Below are positions 45,831 through 58,170 of a DNA stretch of 64,000 nucleotides, one piece after another. Below the pieces are notes generated by a model that searched no databases, was not told where the DNA came from, and worked only from the letters and a program-made list of their open reading frames with translations. Each line of letters opens with the position of its first letter. Position 1 is the first letter of the stretch. The position numbers and the translations under genes are program-made. This DNA comes from Phragmites australis (lineage: Eukaryota; Streptophyta; Magnoliopsida; Poales; Poaceae): the NCBI RefSeq assembly GCF_958298935.1, contig NC_084939.1:9563501-9627500 (forward strand), given 5' to 3'.

Positions 45831-47130
45831 GGTTATGACATGTAGAAATCAATATAAAAGACGATGACATTAGACATAAATAGACCCTATAGGAAAACAT
45901 GCATTTCGAAGCCCACCTCGGCCCATCCAAGGCCGAAGGTAACTTCCCCTCGCACAAGCCTTCCAGAAACTAACACCACCATCGCTGAGAATATTCTAAA
46001 AGTATCCAATATGAAAACTAAATCATCAAAGATTTCAACTTATCTTTTATAAGTCCATCTCATGAAATCTACGTGCATTGGAGCCACATGGAAGCCCTTA
46101 GACATCTTCTAGAAGAAGGACGAACCAACCTCTGACTTGGCCGTGGTCGACACAACAAAGGAGTCCAGGTGCCGTGTGGCACCCTTACCTTGTGCCCCGC
46201 GGAAACCTTGGGAACGGCATTGTTTTGTAGTCACCAACTATCAACACTATATATAGATGACCCTCTCAACGTTTTCGACATGGAAGATCCAAGTCCAGAG
46301 CCACTTTCAGCGAAACACCTTCAACTTTAGCTTTAGCTATCTAGACTAGGTTAGGCTAGTTTAGATGATCTAATTAGACCACGAGACTCTAATTAGATCA
46401 GGGTTCAGAGCTGGAACTGTCGCCATCAAAGTATGTTACAATGATGATTGTATCTTATGCTTTATAAAGTATCATTAGCTTTTATATTAAAGATCTACAA
46501 CCATGTATTCCTTTTTGTCCTGATTACCGTGCGTGTTCTTTATCCTTCATCTAGTTCACGATTAGATAACTAGCTGGTATATATAATCATGGTGATTAGA
46601 TCTATTAGTCAAAATTAGCATGGTAGTTAAGATATTAGCTAAGTTATGTAAATTGGTCACACACTGATTATTCTCAAGCTCATATTCGATGATCAACTGA
46701 GGGTGTGCATATCCTTCCTACGTGACACCCTGGGGAGGCGAACCACGAGGGTTTAATAGGTGATAATTTAAGGGAATTGACAGGTTTAAAGAAGCTGATC
46801 GTATATTATGCATTAATATCTTTATGCTATGAACCATAACTATTTACTATTTAGATAATAAACATTGTATATCTAGCTAAGGCTTGGAGATCTATCTGTT
46901 CTTTAATCATATCTTATACCATCATAACCATCAACAACCTTAGCCTTCTATGCAATTGCTTTTATGAATAGAATTAATTTGTTATTTTAAAGTAAACCCC
47001 TACCCTAGTTTGGTTGCTGATCTTTGTTGATGATAACCTTGAAATACTTCGTGTGAAAGTGCTACAATTGATCCGTGCACTTACAGTATTTTTATTGTGT
47101 GCATAACTAGGGTCAATGACTACTTAGTAA
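45831..47130 (+). mobile_element. non-coding gypsy-type fragment (probable LTR/leader)
   Basis: ACACTATATATAGATGACC near 46240 looks like an LTR core promoter. The end near 47060-47110 (CTACAATTGATCCGTGCACTT, then TTTTTATTGTGTGCATAA) resembles the LTR end/leader boundary of a common grass gypsy family. No coding frame and no paired LTR in the window. Confidence 0.4.
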
Positions 47131-47189
47131 GAAGCTCCCTTGGTTTGGGGTTGGGGTTAATTTGGACTTGTTTCCTTAGATAAAATTTA

Positions 47190-47815
47190 AACATGGCTTC
47201 TGTTCGCTCTCATTTGTTTCTCATAATTATTCATTTTTTGGTGGCATTCGATACTATCTATCTTTTGTTGATGGTTCTCATGCTTTCTAATTATTACTGT
47301 AGGTTGTTTTTCACTTCTCCTAGTTCCACCTATGGTTTAAGGCATTCAACCAACTGTTTCGGAGATCTATCTTTGTTTCTAGTACCTGGTACAAAGCACT
47401 TGGTTCAATAGAAGTGAAGCTACTTCGGGAACCGTCTTTGTTATGTTGTGTCAGGTTATGCATGATGAACTTTTAGTTATTTGTACCTTGGGCTAGTTCA
47501 TTCCTGCATAAACCAGGAGCTAAATCAGCTTGTACTCTATGGGATTGTTGCTTGTTTTTGAGTAACGATCCTGCACTTCTTGTCCACACTTTGTCTCATG
47601 ACTAGATTCATCTTCTATTGTATGTTGATGATATGATCATTATAGGGGATGATTATGAGTATATTGCCTTTGTGAAGGCTCTTCTTAATGAGCAATTTCT
47701 TATGTCTGATCTGTGTCCTCTTCGTTACTTTCTTGGGATTGGAATTTCTTCAACATCTGATGGTTTCTTTCTATCTCACTACTACATAAATGATTTAGTG
47801 AGACACCTCTGTTAG
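47190..47815 (+). pseudogene. copia reverse transcriptase fragment
   Basis: 47600-47815 reads LLYVDDMIIIGDD (the copia catalytic YVDD box), then LRYFLGIGISSTSDGFFLSHYYINDL. Just upstream DPALFVHTLSH lies in the same context with a stop between. The rest of pol is absent: the sequence runs directly into Helitron-type coding at about 47816. Confidence 0.82.
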
Positions 47816-50012
47816 AAACATACCCCAAAGCACGCACGTGCTTAAGCCCCAACCGAACTGTGAATTCTGTGACGCGAAGAAGTTCGAGTGTGAGCCTAAG
47901 GGGTTCTGCTGCCGTAACGAAAAGATCTGTCTATCCAATCCAAATACGCTACCCGAACTTATGAGACTATGGTCAAGCGTAGATTTGGACACCAAGTATT
48001 TTTGAGACAGCATCAGGTTCTTCAATAGCCATTTCTCATTCACTTCTCTTTACTGTCGCCTTGACAACGAGATTGCCAAGATGGCAAGCGGTGGTATCTA
48101 CACGTTTCAAACCCACGGTCAAATGTACCACAACATACATTCATTTGGAACTAATGGCTTGGACCCCCAGCATCTAGAGATGTACTTTTATGATGACGAC
48201 CCAAGTCTAGAGCACCGGTATTGGCGATGCCGCGAGAAGCAATATCGGTAAGACCAAGAAGTCATCGCGAGGCTGGTTGGCATACTTTGTAACAACCCAT
48301 ACTCTCAACATTTTAGGAGTATGGGACAGGTCAAAGACCTTGAGGATTATCGTGTGACACTAAATCTTGATAATAGGCTCGACCAAAGGACGTATAACGT
48401 ACCACTCACTTCAGAGGTGGTAGCTGTGTGGGTTGAGGGCAGCGAGCAACGAAAAAACTTTGACTGTAGCGTTATCCTGCATGGGAACAACAATGAGATG
48501 TATGGCATCCGGCTGTATCATGCGTGCTATGACCCCTTGTCATACCCTCTTTTCTTCCTAAGAGGCGAAATTGGCTGGCATCTCGATATCCCAAAGGTTG
48601 GTGTATCCATGGATGCAGTTAGGGCGACTCGTGGTAATAATAACGAGGATCCAGATTGATATTCTTGTACAATTAATGTTTTCACCATGGGTTTTTCCTT
48701 TGCATTCATTTATATCTCGCACTAACATCTATCATCCTACGCTCCGCGCAAATTCAAATAGTAGGCTGTGTGTCTCTGTGAGGGACTACTATTGCTACAA
48801 ATTCTAGATGAGGCCAGGGATATTCAACCCGACACTGTTCGGCAAGCGTCTTTTCTAGCCGTTCGCGGTCAATACTTACATCAAGATCGAGAATTTGTAA
48901 CATGAGGGCTCAGAGGTAGGTGGTGGAGGCCCTGGAAAACAGCATACACAACATAATGGGTCGACCAGATGCCTCGTTCGACAGGAAGACGGTTGTGCTT
49001 GGTGGTGGCTTTAGACAGGTCCTCCCTGTTGTCCGAAAAGGGTCAAGGTCCCATATTGTTGATTCGACGCTACGCAGGTCCTACCTGTGGTAGCGCATGT
49101 GACACCTAAGGCTCATGCGTAACATGAGGGCTCAGAGCGACCCATGGTTTGCAGAATACCTGCTACGCATCGGTAATAGCACCAAGGAGACTGATGGTGA
49201 TAGCAACATGCGTCTTCCTGATGATATATGTGTGCCATATACAAGAAAGGATGCAGACCTCAATAAACTTATAGATAGAATGTTCCCAATGCTCGACGCT
49301 AACCTGGCTGACCCAAACTACATCACGTCAAGAGCCATCCTGTCCATATGAAACGAGTGCGTGGATACGATTAACATGAAGATGATTGGTCGTTTCTGGG
49401 GGGACGAGATGGTGTGCCATAGCTTTGATCACGCTGAAGATGACCGCCACAACTACCACCCTTCGTAATTCCTTAACTCTCTGACCCCAAATGGGTTGCC
49501 TTCACATATGCTGAAGCTCAAGGTTTACTGTCATGTTATACTGCTCAGACATATTGACCCCGCCAATGGACTTTGCAAAGGGACAAGGCTTGTGGTCTGG
49601 GGCTTCCAAAGAAATGCTATTGACGCAGAGATCGTGCTCGAGCAGCATGCTGGGAAGAGGATTTTCTTGCCTCGTATGCCCCTATATCCATCTGATGATG
49701 AGATGTTTCCTTTCCGGTTCAAGTGGAAGTAGTTTCCTGTCAGGCTCAGCTTCGCTATGACAATCAACAAGACATAGGGACAGACCATCCCAAATGTCAG
49801 TGTATACCTTCCCCAGCCAGTGTTCTCTCATAGCCAACTATACATCACGCTATCTAGAGCCACTGCCTGAAGGAACATCAAGATCCTCGCCACCTCGGAT
49901 GAAGGTAAGAAAAAGGAGAAGCGCTCAAAGCATAGTGGGACATGCACTAAGAACATCATCTACAAAGAGGTCCTCACACCATAGTCAAGGTATCTTATTG
50001 CTTATTTATTGA
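47816..50012 (+). pseudogene. Helitron Rep/helicase remnant with internal deletion
   Basis: 47835-48250 gives the N-terminal zinc-finger part (CEFCDAKKFECEPKGFCC) and GIYTFQTHGQMYHNI; 48250-48660 the Helitron-like N domain (YNVPLTSEVVAVWVEG, YYDPL-type ACYDPLSYPLFFLRGEIGWH). 48790-48890 starts the next part (REYYCYKFQ-like, FAVNTYIKIEN) and then jumps to helicase sequence: KTVVLGGGFRQVLPVVRKGS (48978), RLMRNMRA, and C-terminal FPVRLSFAMTINKT with VYLPQPVFSHSQLYITLSRA (49734-49860). The HUH nickase and the helicase Walker A region are missing. Stops at about 48252, 48791, 49351 and 49731. Helitrons move by rolling-circle replication; this copy cannot. Confidence 0.85.
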
Positions 50013-50726
50013 TTTGTGGCTACTGGCTATACTTCGCTTATCTTTGATGTGATACATCTAATAATTTTTTTCGTTTGCGTAGGCTCAATGTAGGAGGTAC
50101 CCAATTGATATGATGTAGAGGGTAAGGGTAAGGGCAAGAGTAACAACCCATGATGTAGGTCGAGGTGATGAGAGCTTCAGAATACACAAAAGGTTTCATG
50201 TGGATGATGACAAAAATACATGTTTGCGATGAGGTCCAGTGCGCACTGCTTATTAGGAACCATGTTTTCTCTTCTTCGCCGGTGGGCACGAGCTTGATTC
50301 TTGCGTATTGGCGAAGCTCAAAGTATAAACATGGTCCAACATTGCATCTTGTTGGTAGTTTAGTTGATCAATGCATTCCTTATGTTTGAATTGGTTCAAC
50401 GAGGACGGTGCAGCAGCCATTTCCCAAATTGTTTGTATTTTTATTTTTGTTTGTGTTCTATGATAACTTTCTGAGTATATACTTTGTTATGTTCGACACC
50501 AATGCTTAGTCTGAAACTCCTTTCCTTATATTTTTTATGAGTGTTCAGTGTATGCTCAAATAAGGATGTAAACTTGATTGTACGGCAGTGTGTTGCCTAG
50601 TGTTTAGAATAGTGCCTTTAGTGTTTGCAGTGCTTCAACAATGTTAACATGTTATTACTTGAAAGATACTTCGATGATGATGGCTAGTTTTAGAGGAGTC
50701 ACAATGTTATTATGTGCAAATTTGTG

Positions 50727-50758
50727 GCTCCCGTTGCAACGTACAGGCATTCAACTAT
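50727..50758 (+). repeat. Helitron 3' terminus-like hairpin, first
   Basis: GCTCCCGTTGCAACGTACAGG followed by CATTCAACTA resembles the grass Helitron end (hairpin with CCGTTGCAACGCACGGG, then CTRR). Here the last bases are CTAT, so the terminal rule is not fully met. Confidence 0.6.
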
Positions 50759-50942
50759 ACAGCCTAATTTGTACATGTATGCAGGGCAAAACCATCTTTT
50801 ATCCCCAGATAGGCTAGAAATAAAAATAGTTACAAATGAGCAGCAGATCTACCATGTGGCAGCACAAGGAATCACTCCTTAGATCCATTGATGTAAGTAA
50901 TATCTATACATATGCTTGATGTCATATTGTGCAAAATTTGTT

Positions 50943-50972
50943 TTCATTGCAATGCACGGACACTCAACTAAT
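50943..50972 (+). repeat. Helitron 3' terminus-like hairpin, second
   Basis: TTCATTGCAATGCACGG followed by ACACTCAACTAA, about 215 bp after the first. It ends CTAA, satisfying CTRR, and is followed by TTTT as expected for insertion next to T. Confidence 0.6.
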
Positions 50973-51009
50973 TTTGAGTAAATTGATCTGTGTGCATAAA
51001 CTAATGTAA

Positions 51010-51355
51010 ACATAAAAAAAACAATTGCTTTTAGATTTTTTTTGGGCAAATTTTTTTATGCCACAAGAAACTTGCACATATGCCACTGAAAATGACCATA
51101 TTCATTCAGTGCCATACCTCTTAAATTTTATCGTGATCCATACCATTGTTGACTACTTTCCAGTAGTCAAGCCGTGATAAACATGTGAAATGACTATTCT
51201 GCCCTTGCACTCATGACAGATTGCCATACGTGGCCCACAAGTTAGCTACTTATTCCTCTATTCCCCTTTTCTCCACCTAGAAATTTAGAACAATACATCC
51301 AAGTAGGATGCCCGCACTTCATTGGTGAGTGGGTCGAGGCAAAGCTCGCAAGCAA
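51010..51355. other. AT-rich spacer, possibly MULE/MITE-derived
   Basis: Contains repeated TGCCACnnGAAACTTGC/TGCCACTGAAAATG/AGTGCCATACC blocks near 51055-51125 but no definable ends. No gene seen. Confidence 0.3.
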
Positions 51356-51358
51356 CTC

Positions 51359-51640
51359 GGGTCTGTTTGGTTTACTACCTGGGTGAGCCAAACTAAAATT
51401 TGGCAATCTTAAAACCTAGGCAATCTAGGGCCTGTTTGGTTTACTACCCGGGTGAGCCAAACCAAAATTTGGCAATGTCAAAACCGGGCAAAGCCAAAAT
51501 GTGGGCAAAAGTTTGGTATTTGCTTTGCAACTATACCAATTTGTGGGCAATGCCAATACATGGGAGGAAAAGGCGGTATTTTGATTGTAGCCTTACCGAT
51601 GCTTATCGATTTTGTGAGTATGACATGTAGGGTCTATAGT
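51359..51640. mobile_element. Tourist-like MITE fragment with duplicated left end
   Basis: GGGTCTGTTTGGTTTAC at 51359 and GGGCCTGTTTGGTTTAC at 51428 begin two 69-bp tandem copies (GGTGAGCCAAACC, AAATTTGGCAAT). A matching right terminal repeat was not found. The end motif is shared with the MITE at 38167-39366. Confidence 0.55.
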
Positions 51641-51779
51641 TTAATTAAAAATTATTTTTGCTAAAAGCTAAGAGGGATCCTATTTTGTATATGAATTTTG
51701 CTATTTATCTGTCGACATATTTCTTCATCCAAAATCTCTCTAATTTATGGCCCTCTGATCTGTATTGAGAATTGTTCTA

Positions 51780-53990
51780 ACTTGATTTAAGATCTAATGG
51801 ACTTTTTACATTATCGAGCAACAGGTGCCCAGATCCACGCCCGCAACCCATTCTCTCTCTCAGTTTTCATTTCTCTCCCCACTCTCTCTGTCACATTTAT
51901 CTCCTCTCTCATATTCCTCGTCTCTACCCCTTCAGTTCACACTCCCCATCTCTCCCATCACGCTCTGATCCCCTTCGACGATTTGATCTATAGCTTTCTT
52001 CGGCGATTGAAGGTTCGTTTAACTCGATTTGTGTTGTTCTGCACTATTATGTGGAACCAAGGCATCCATTTCTGATGTCCATTTTTGGTGTTCCTCTGTG
52101 TTAGGGTTTGAACTGCGATTGGGGATCAAGGACTTGAGGAGAAGGATCTAGGTTGGTTTTTTCGCTGTCCGATGTGTTCAAATGCTTCATTCACGTGATC
52201 TATTGATGATTTTTGCTGCGTTTTGTTGATTTAGGCAGATTGATGAAGGAATGAGAAGTATTCAAATCCAGCATTTTTGTGTGGTGAGTATGCTTCTCTT
52301 TGCATGTGTTTTTGTTTGAATTCTGCGAGGGGGGTCACTATTCTAGTGTTGTTTTGATTTTTTTTTTTGGTGCAGGGAGTTTTGGTGAAGGAATCGAGCT
52401 GTATTCAGATCCTGAGTTTTTGTGTGACGAGTATGCTCTCTAGATTTTTTTTCCCGTGCTTCATTCATTGAATTCGTGCTCGCTCCCTTGACTTTTTTCT
52501 CTGGCGACTCTCTCTAACAGCACAACCATTTTCTCTCTTATTCTTTTTCGAACGGGACGAAGGTGTTTCCAGAGCAACGAGGTGGTGACATAGCTCTTCT
52601 CTCTGCTTCACACCCCCACGTCTCCTTCTCCTGCCTAGAAGGTAAGTAGATCCGTAGAAATCTTAGGTTATTGAAGGTCCGTTGAGCCAATTTTTGTAGG
52701 TTGAGTCCTGATCTGTCTTATTTTCATCTATTTCTACGGGTTATTTAATTCTGGTTAGGGTTCGATTGGAATTTGTTCATATTTCAGGTCCTTTCAGGAG
52801 TTTTGTTGTTGATATTTTTTTTTGCTGTGATTATAGGGGTTAGGGGTTTGGGGAAGTGTTGGTTCAAGGAGCCCTTCAGTGGAATCGAATCTGCATTTTT
52901 TTCCCAATTTTTTTGTTCAGGATGTTTTGCATATCAAACAATCGACCATCCTTTTTGACTAATGAACCACCCATTCTCTGTGTGTTTGTGAGTAGGTTTA
53001 TGTGTTTTGAACTGATCATCCTTGGTTCATGACACGGCGACACAAATCTAGAGTTTTACATTGGGACCATTTCAGGTGAGTGTTAACATCTGGAACATTT
53101 ATGTGTTGTCCATTTTTGTTCAAAATCAATCGCATGTATCTTTATGGTCTAATGAGTTTTTCTTTTTCCGTTTGAGACGAACCATGTTGTGATTTTTTTA
53201 GCTGAATTGCTATGATCTGGGTGTTGCATTGGTTGGATATTACATTGCTCTGAATTATACACATATTAGTATATGTACTTGTAATTGCACATTTGTGCTT
53301 TGAAATTTTTTCATGCGTGATTATGACCTCTGCTGTTAGATTTTTTTTAGCTAGCATAGATATGTTCTATGTGTTACATGTGTGTGGGATAATACATTGT
53401 TTTAAATTATTCATATGTTACTTTATGAGTACTTTGTGTATGCTCATTTCTGCTCTGAAAAGGTTAATGTGTGATTTTTATGATCTCTGTTGTTAGATTT
53501 TTTTTTTTTACTAAAGTTTGTTTGTAGGAATAGAAGATGTTTTCTTTTTCACGTTGAACTAGCAGTTAAGAAGTTCACCAGATTCTCCTCTCTTTCACAA
53601 TCTTGTTGTGTTACATTCAATAGGATCACCCAAAAGTTAAAAAGTTCCGCAAAAAAGCTATTTTCCTTTTTGTTTAACAGCTTGGCATAATTCTATGATG
53701 GTAAATTTTGGCCTCCTGCTATTGCTGTTTTTCATGTTAAGGGCACTTCCTGAGTATGGACTGATGTCAAGTGTTTTTTTGCTTTTTCTTTTTTCTACTT
53801 CCCTTATCTGTTCTGTAGTGCCAAATTATCCTCCTGCAACACCCTCTTCTTTATGCTAGGAGAGATAGTAGGACCTTGAAAATGGGTGCCCCTATGACTA
53901 TGTTTTCTGTTGTTATAAGTTTTATTATGAATATTTTGATTATGCTGTTATTTCAATTTCATATTTTCTAGAAAATGGATTTCAATGGGG
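51780..53990 (+). repeat. unassigned pyrimidine-rich region with degenerate 140-160-bp repeats
   Basis: 51840-51990 is CT-rich like a plant 5' UTR. A block with GTGAAGGAATnnAGnnGTATTCA and TTTTTGTGTGACGAGTATGCT occurs at about 52242 and 52385 (period about 143). A second block, from GATTTTTTTTAGCT to TTATGATCTCTGTTGTTA, occurs at about 53193 and 53339, with the start of a third at 53497 (period about 150). Short frames show no known domain. It could be an expressed non-coding region, an eroded gene with multiple small exons, or a transposon of unknown type. Confidence 0.5.
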
Positions 53991-53996
53991 CACACT

Positions 53997-55345
53997 ATTA
54001 TCCTTGTATCTATCTCTCTCTTACTCTATCACTCTCTCTTTCTGTATTTCTATCTGCGATCTTTTTTTTCTATTTTTCTATCTCTATCTTACTCTATCTC
54101 TCTATCTCGTTATGTATTTCTATATCTATCTCGTTATGTATTTCACTATATCTATCTTTCTCTTTGTATCTCTTTCTCTCTCCATCTCTCTCTCTATTTA
54201 TGTCTCTCTATTTATCTGTTTGTATTTCTCTTTATCTCTCTATCTCTTTGTATGTAGGTATTTCTCTCTGTATGTCTCCCTATCTCTCTCTCTCTACTTC
54301 TCTCTCTATTTTTCTATATTACTCTATCTCTTTCTCTTTCTGCCTGTCTTTCTCTATTTGTTTATGCTTGTATATATGTTTATGCTTGTTTGTATACCTA
54401 TTTATATCTGTATATATCTATATCTGCCTATATGTATGTATATCTATATTTGTATGTAGGTATATATCTCTCTCCTCTATATTTGGCTCTCTCTCTTTAT
54501 CTCTTTGTTTCTCTCTTATTCTTACTTGTATTTCTGTAGTTATTTCTGTATCATATATATATTTATGTATTTATCTATCTATTATATCTATATTTCATTG
54601 TTGATTTCTGCATTTGTTTCTCTCTTTCTCTTTCTCCTCCTTCTTTATGTTTTTCTGAGATATCTCTGTTTTGAATCACTGTCTTTGTTTTTTATATTGG
54701 TTGTATGTTTCTATCTATTTCTCTATATGTATATTTATGTATGTAGCTATTTCTCTATATGTATATTTATGTATGTTGGAATTTGTCTATGTATCCCTCT
54801 TTCTCTCCTTCTCTATTTCTTTCTTTATCTCTCTCTTTCTCTGTCTATTTTTCTGATGTTTAAAACCTTTCTTTCTGTATCTCTCTCCCTCTCTCTCTTT
54901 CTATCTGTATGTAGGTATTTTTCTGTATATCTCTCTCTATCTCTGTGTATAATTGCTATTTATTTCTCTAACTCTATCTATGTTTCTATCTCTCTATTTA
55001 TTTATAGCACTCTCTCTATGTGTATCTCTCTCTTTTTCTGTGTATCTCTCTCTCCCTCCCTCTCTATGTGTGTAGGTGTCTATCTATCTCTACCTCTATT
55101 TATCTCTTTTCTCTCTTGTCTTTTTATCTCTCTTTTTTATTTCTATTTATTTCTCTCTCTTGTCTTTTCTCTGTGTGTGTGTGTCTTTCTCTCTTTTTTT
55201 TAAACATACTATGCATGTATTTCATTAAGGCGAAATAGGAACTCTTTCTCTCTTTCTCTCGTTTTAGTATCTCTCTTTATCTCTCTATAAGTATCTTTGT
55301 CTTTCTTTATCTTTCTTTCTCAGTATCTCTATAAGTATCTGCTTG
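53997..55345 (+). repeat. 1.35-kb imperfect TCTC/TATTTAT polypyrimidine tract
   Basis: Almost every base on the plus strand is T or C, built from TATCTCTCTC, TATTTATG and TCTATTTCTC units. Interspersed purines are mainly A or G in TAT/TGT steps. Long open frames here translate to Ser/Leu/Tyr/Ile runs and are compositional artefacts. A smaller patch recurs at 56770-56860. Confidence 0.9.
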
Positions 55346-57450
55346 TGTAGCTATTTTTATTCATGTAATATGTTGATCTTATGTTTGTTTGTGTTTTTGG
55401 AGGTGTCGCATTATTCCACATGGGATGTCCTTGTTGCTTTTGAGATGCCTTTTCACAGGTTCAAGATTTCTTTCTATCTATTATTGCTTTTTTGTCTCTT
55501 CCTCTCCATTTTTTGTTTCTCACTCTTTTTTTTTCTCTCTTTTACAGTTGTATATGTTTGTTTATATATCATAAAATTTATAAACTTTGAATATAGGTGT
55601 CATGTTTCAGGTTTGCGTGGGATGTCCTTGTCTATGCTGAGATGCCTTTTCATAGGTTCAATATTAGTTATCCATATGTTCCTAAATGAAAAAATACGTA
55701 AGTTCACTGAATTGTGTGTCATTACTATGTTTCTATCATCATTTTATTCTCATGATTTGTTTATGTTGTGTTGATTGTGGTGTTATTCTAATCAACTACA
55801 TGAAACTACGGAATGTCCATGCTAAATTGGTGAATGAGTTATCTCAAGATGATATTAAGAACATTCGAGTTCAAGATGACATTAAGAACATTTGAGTTAT
55901 CATTTTGTTTGCGTTGTCTTTTTGAATTGCAACACTGGTTTTTAACTTCCATCATTTTACTGAACAAGGGGTTATGTGTTTATGGAACAATTGTTTGATT
56001 AGTTGTGGCACATGAAGTTTCTAGTAAGGATGGTACCTGGCTCAGTATTTTTGTGGACTGTTCTCTTTTTATTTGTATATGTGATATGTTAGGTAAGGTT
56101 TAGTGTTTATGTTTTATTTTTTATGAAATTGACCAAAAAAATTTGTGTTGTTGATATGTATTGGTAGAGTTATGTTCATAACGGGGAATCATTGAGGGTG
56201 GTCTAGAATAAAGGGGCGGGAGGGGGTAGGCTTCCTCTATGCTTCATCCATTGTGCATTATTTTTGTTGTTGAATTTTGGTGTCACTCTTATGATCTATG
56301 AAGTGTACATCATTTTTTACCCGTACTATGTTGTCAGTATTTGTTCTTAGGATTTTTCATTTTTAATGTAGATTTTGTTTATGATATAAGTTAAAATGCA
56401 TGATGGTGCAAGCATGTGACATGTAGTGACTTTTCTTTGTGTGTATTTATCAATGATTGTTGTTTGTTTAGTTGATATAGAGAACTATTGGAGTCATATG
56501 TTATTTCTGCTTTTAAGTTATTCAACTATCCTGTTATTTCCTGGTATACTTTTCTGAATTTGAGATATTTTGTTTGCTCTTATGTCTTCTGAAGGTATAG
56601 CCATGGTTATTTGCATGGTTCAGTAGATTTTGACATACATATGCGCACGAAATGTGAATAAAAAGTCATTCAAGAGTGTTACCAATTAATTTTGCGGATA
56701 CAGCTTTTAGTTTGTTGCCTCGTTTCTTTGTCATAATGAATATCATTGTCTTTTCATGATGAATGTCTTGTTTGATACATATATCTCTATTTCTCTCTCT
56801 AGTTCTCTATTGCTCTCTCTCTCTCTGTGTTATCTTTTTGTATCTCTGTCTTTTTCTTCACTTATGCATGTTTCTCCGTATGTTTTTTCCAATCACATGA
56901 CTTTTATTTATTTATCTGAACAAGTCGATATTTCAGTGTTTTTCTTCTTCTTGTGATGGTTCTGCTTCTGCTATTTAATTCTACGCATATAATGTTGATG
57001 AAGAGTGCTGTATGATGAAGAGTGCTGATCATGGAGTACTTGTGTACAAGCTCACAAGTGTAGTGTAGGAACATAAAGGTGCTCAAAATAAAGTGATCAG
57101 TAAAGCAGATCAAATGTGTAGCAAACAGCGGGTGAACGGTTAGTTGTCTGCTACATTTGTGATGGTGTGGTTTCTAATCTCATTGTTATTGGATTTCCAG
57201 TTTTTTTTAACCCGCTAAGCTAATAGTCAGAATGTTTTAGAAATCGGATAGATTTTTGCTTTTGTTGTCTGTTAGATTTCTCTTACCACGTGGTAGCTTT
57301 CTATTGGTTGAAATTTTGACAGATTTTGCCTTTGTATATTTAATCTGTCAACATACACATAGACAATTCCTTTGTATATTTAATCTCACGAAATATTATG
57401 GTGCAAACGGATTTCAAATCCGTTACTCGGTTCAGGAGATATTTTCAATT
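55346..57450. other. AT/T-rich non-coding region
   Basis: Contains a duplicated block, GGGATGTCCTTGTnnnTnnTGAGATGCC with TTTTCAnAGGTTCAA, at about 55421 and 55618 (period about 197). A G-rich GGGGCGGGAGGGGG run lies at 56213. No gene, tRNA or transposon domain recognised. Confidence 0.5.
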
Positions 57451-58170
57451 GAAATGTGGTAATCAAAAAAATACATGGTAAGGTTTTTGTTGACCAGGAT
57501 CCAAACAGCCAATCGATCGAACAAAAAAAGAGAAAAAGTTCGCCGCGTGCTGCACTGCTATTGCTTCTCATCCTCGTGGGTGTGGTCCGCCGCCCATCGT
57601 CGCTGCCGCTTCTCCGCGAGAGGCTCCCCCGCAGCCTTGCTCGCCCTCCGGCGGCCAAGCTCCTGCCGAAGACCCGAACGCAGCTACCGCCTGCTGGCGA
57701 CGAAGCAGCCCCGTCTCCTTCTACGTCACGTGCCCACTCCCCTGCCTCTTCTCCTTTCCTCAAATCCTCATAAAAATCCAAGCAGGCGCCCATCTCCGTA
57801 GTGCACAGCACAACCACCATCCCCAAGCCTAGTACCAAATCCCACCTGTCTCCCAGACTTCTCTCCCTAGTTCCCTTCATCTTTCCTGCTCCAATCCCAC
57901 CAAGAGGACCACCTAGCTCGCAGTCCACCTCCCCCTGGAGTTGTCTTCTTGCTACTGCTGCACGCCTGCACATCTGAGAAGAGGAAGAAGAAAGAGGAGT
58001 GGCGCTGGGACCCGCGGCAAAGGGGAGGAGGAAGCTGGCGAGGGCGGTGGATGCCGTGGGCGAGCTGCTCTCATCGCCGTTGGCGTGGCTGCCGCGCCGT
58101 TCTATTTGATTTTTACTAGGATCAAACGGCAGAGGAGAACAGGGGCGAAGGAGAAGAAAGCCAGGGGTAG
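57451..58170. other. GC-rich segment of unknown nature, broken by the copia insertion
   Basis: 57530-58165 is GC-rich with open frames on both strands but no recognisable domain or start context. The plus-strand frame 57941-58170 contains a short hydrophobic stretch (ALIAVGVAAAPFYLIF) flanked by basic residues, possibly a small membrane protein or eroded exon. It is interrupted at 58170 by the copia element and would continue at 62506. Confidence 0.35.

Noticed and set aside
47190..47411. 72-codon plus-strand frame as a separate gene
   Set aside because: Position and content (just upstream of a copia YVDD segment) suggest degraded copia pol or flank; no independent domain.
53975..55203. Two open frames of 209 and 232 codons rich in Ser, Leu, Tyr, Ile and Phe
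   Set aside because: They lie wholly in the polypyrimidine tract, where stop codons are rare by composition; several overlapping frames show the same pattern.
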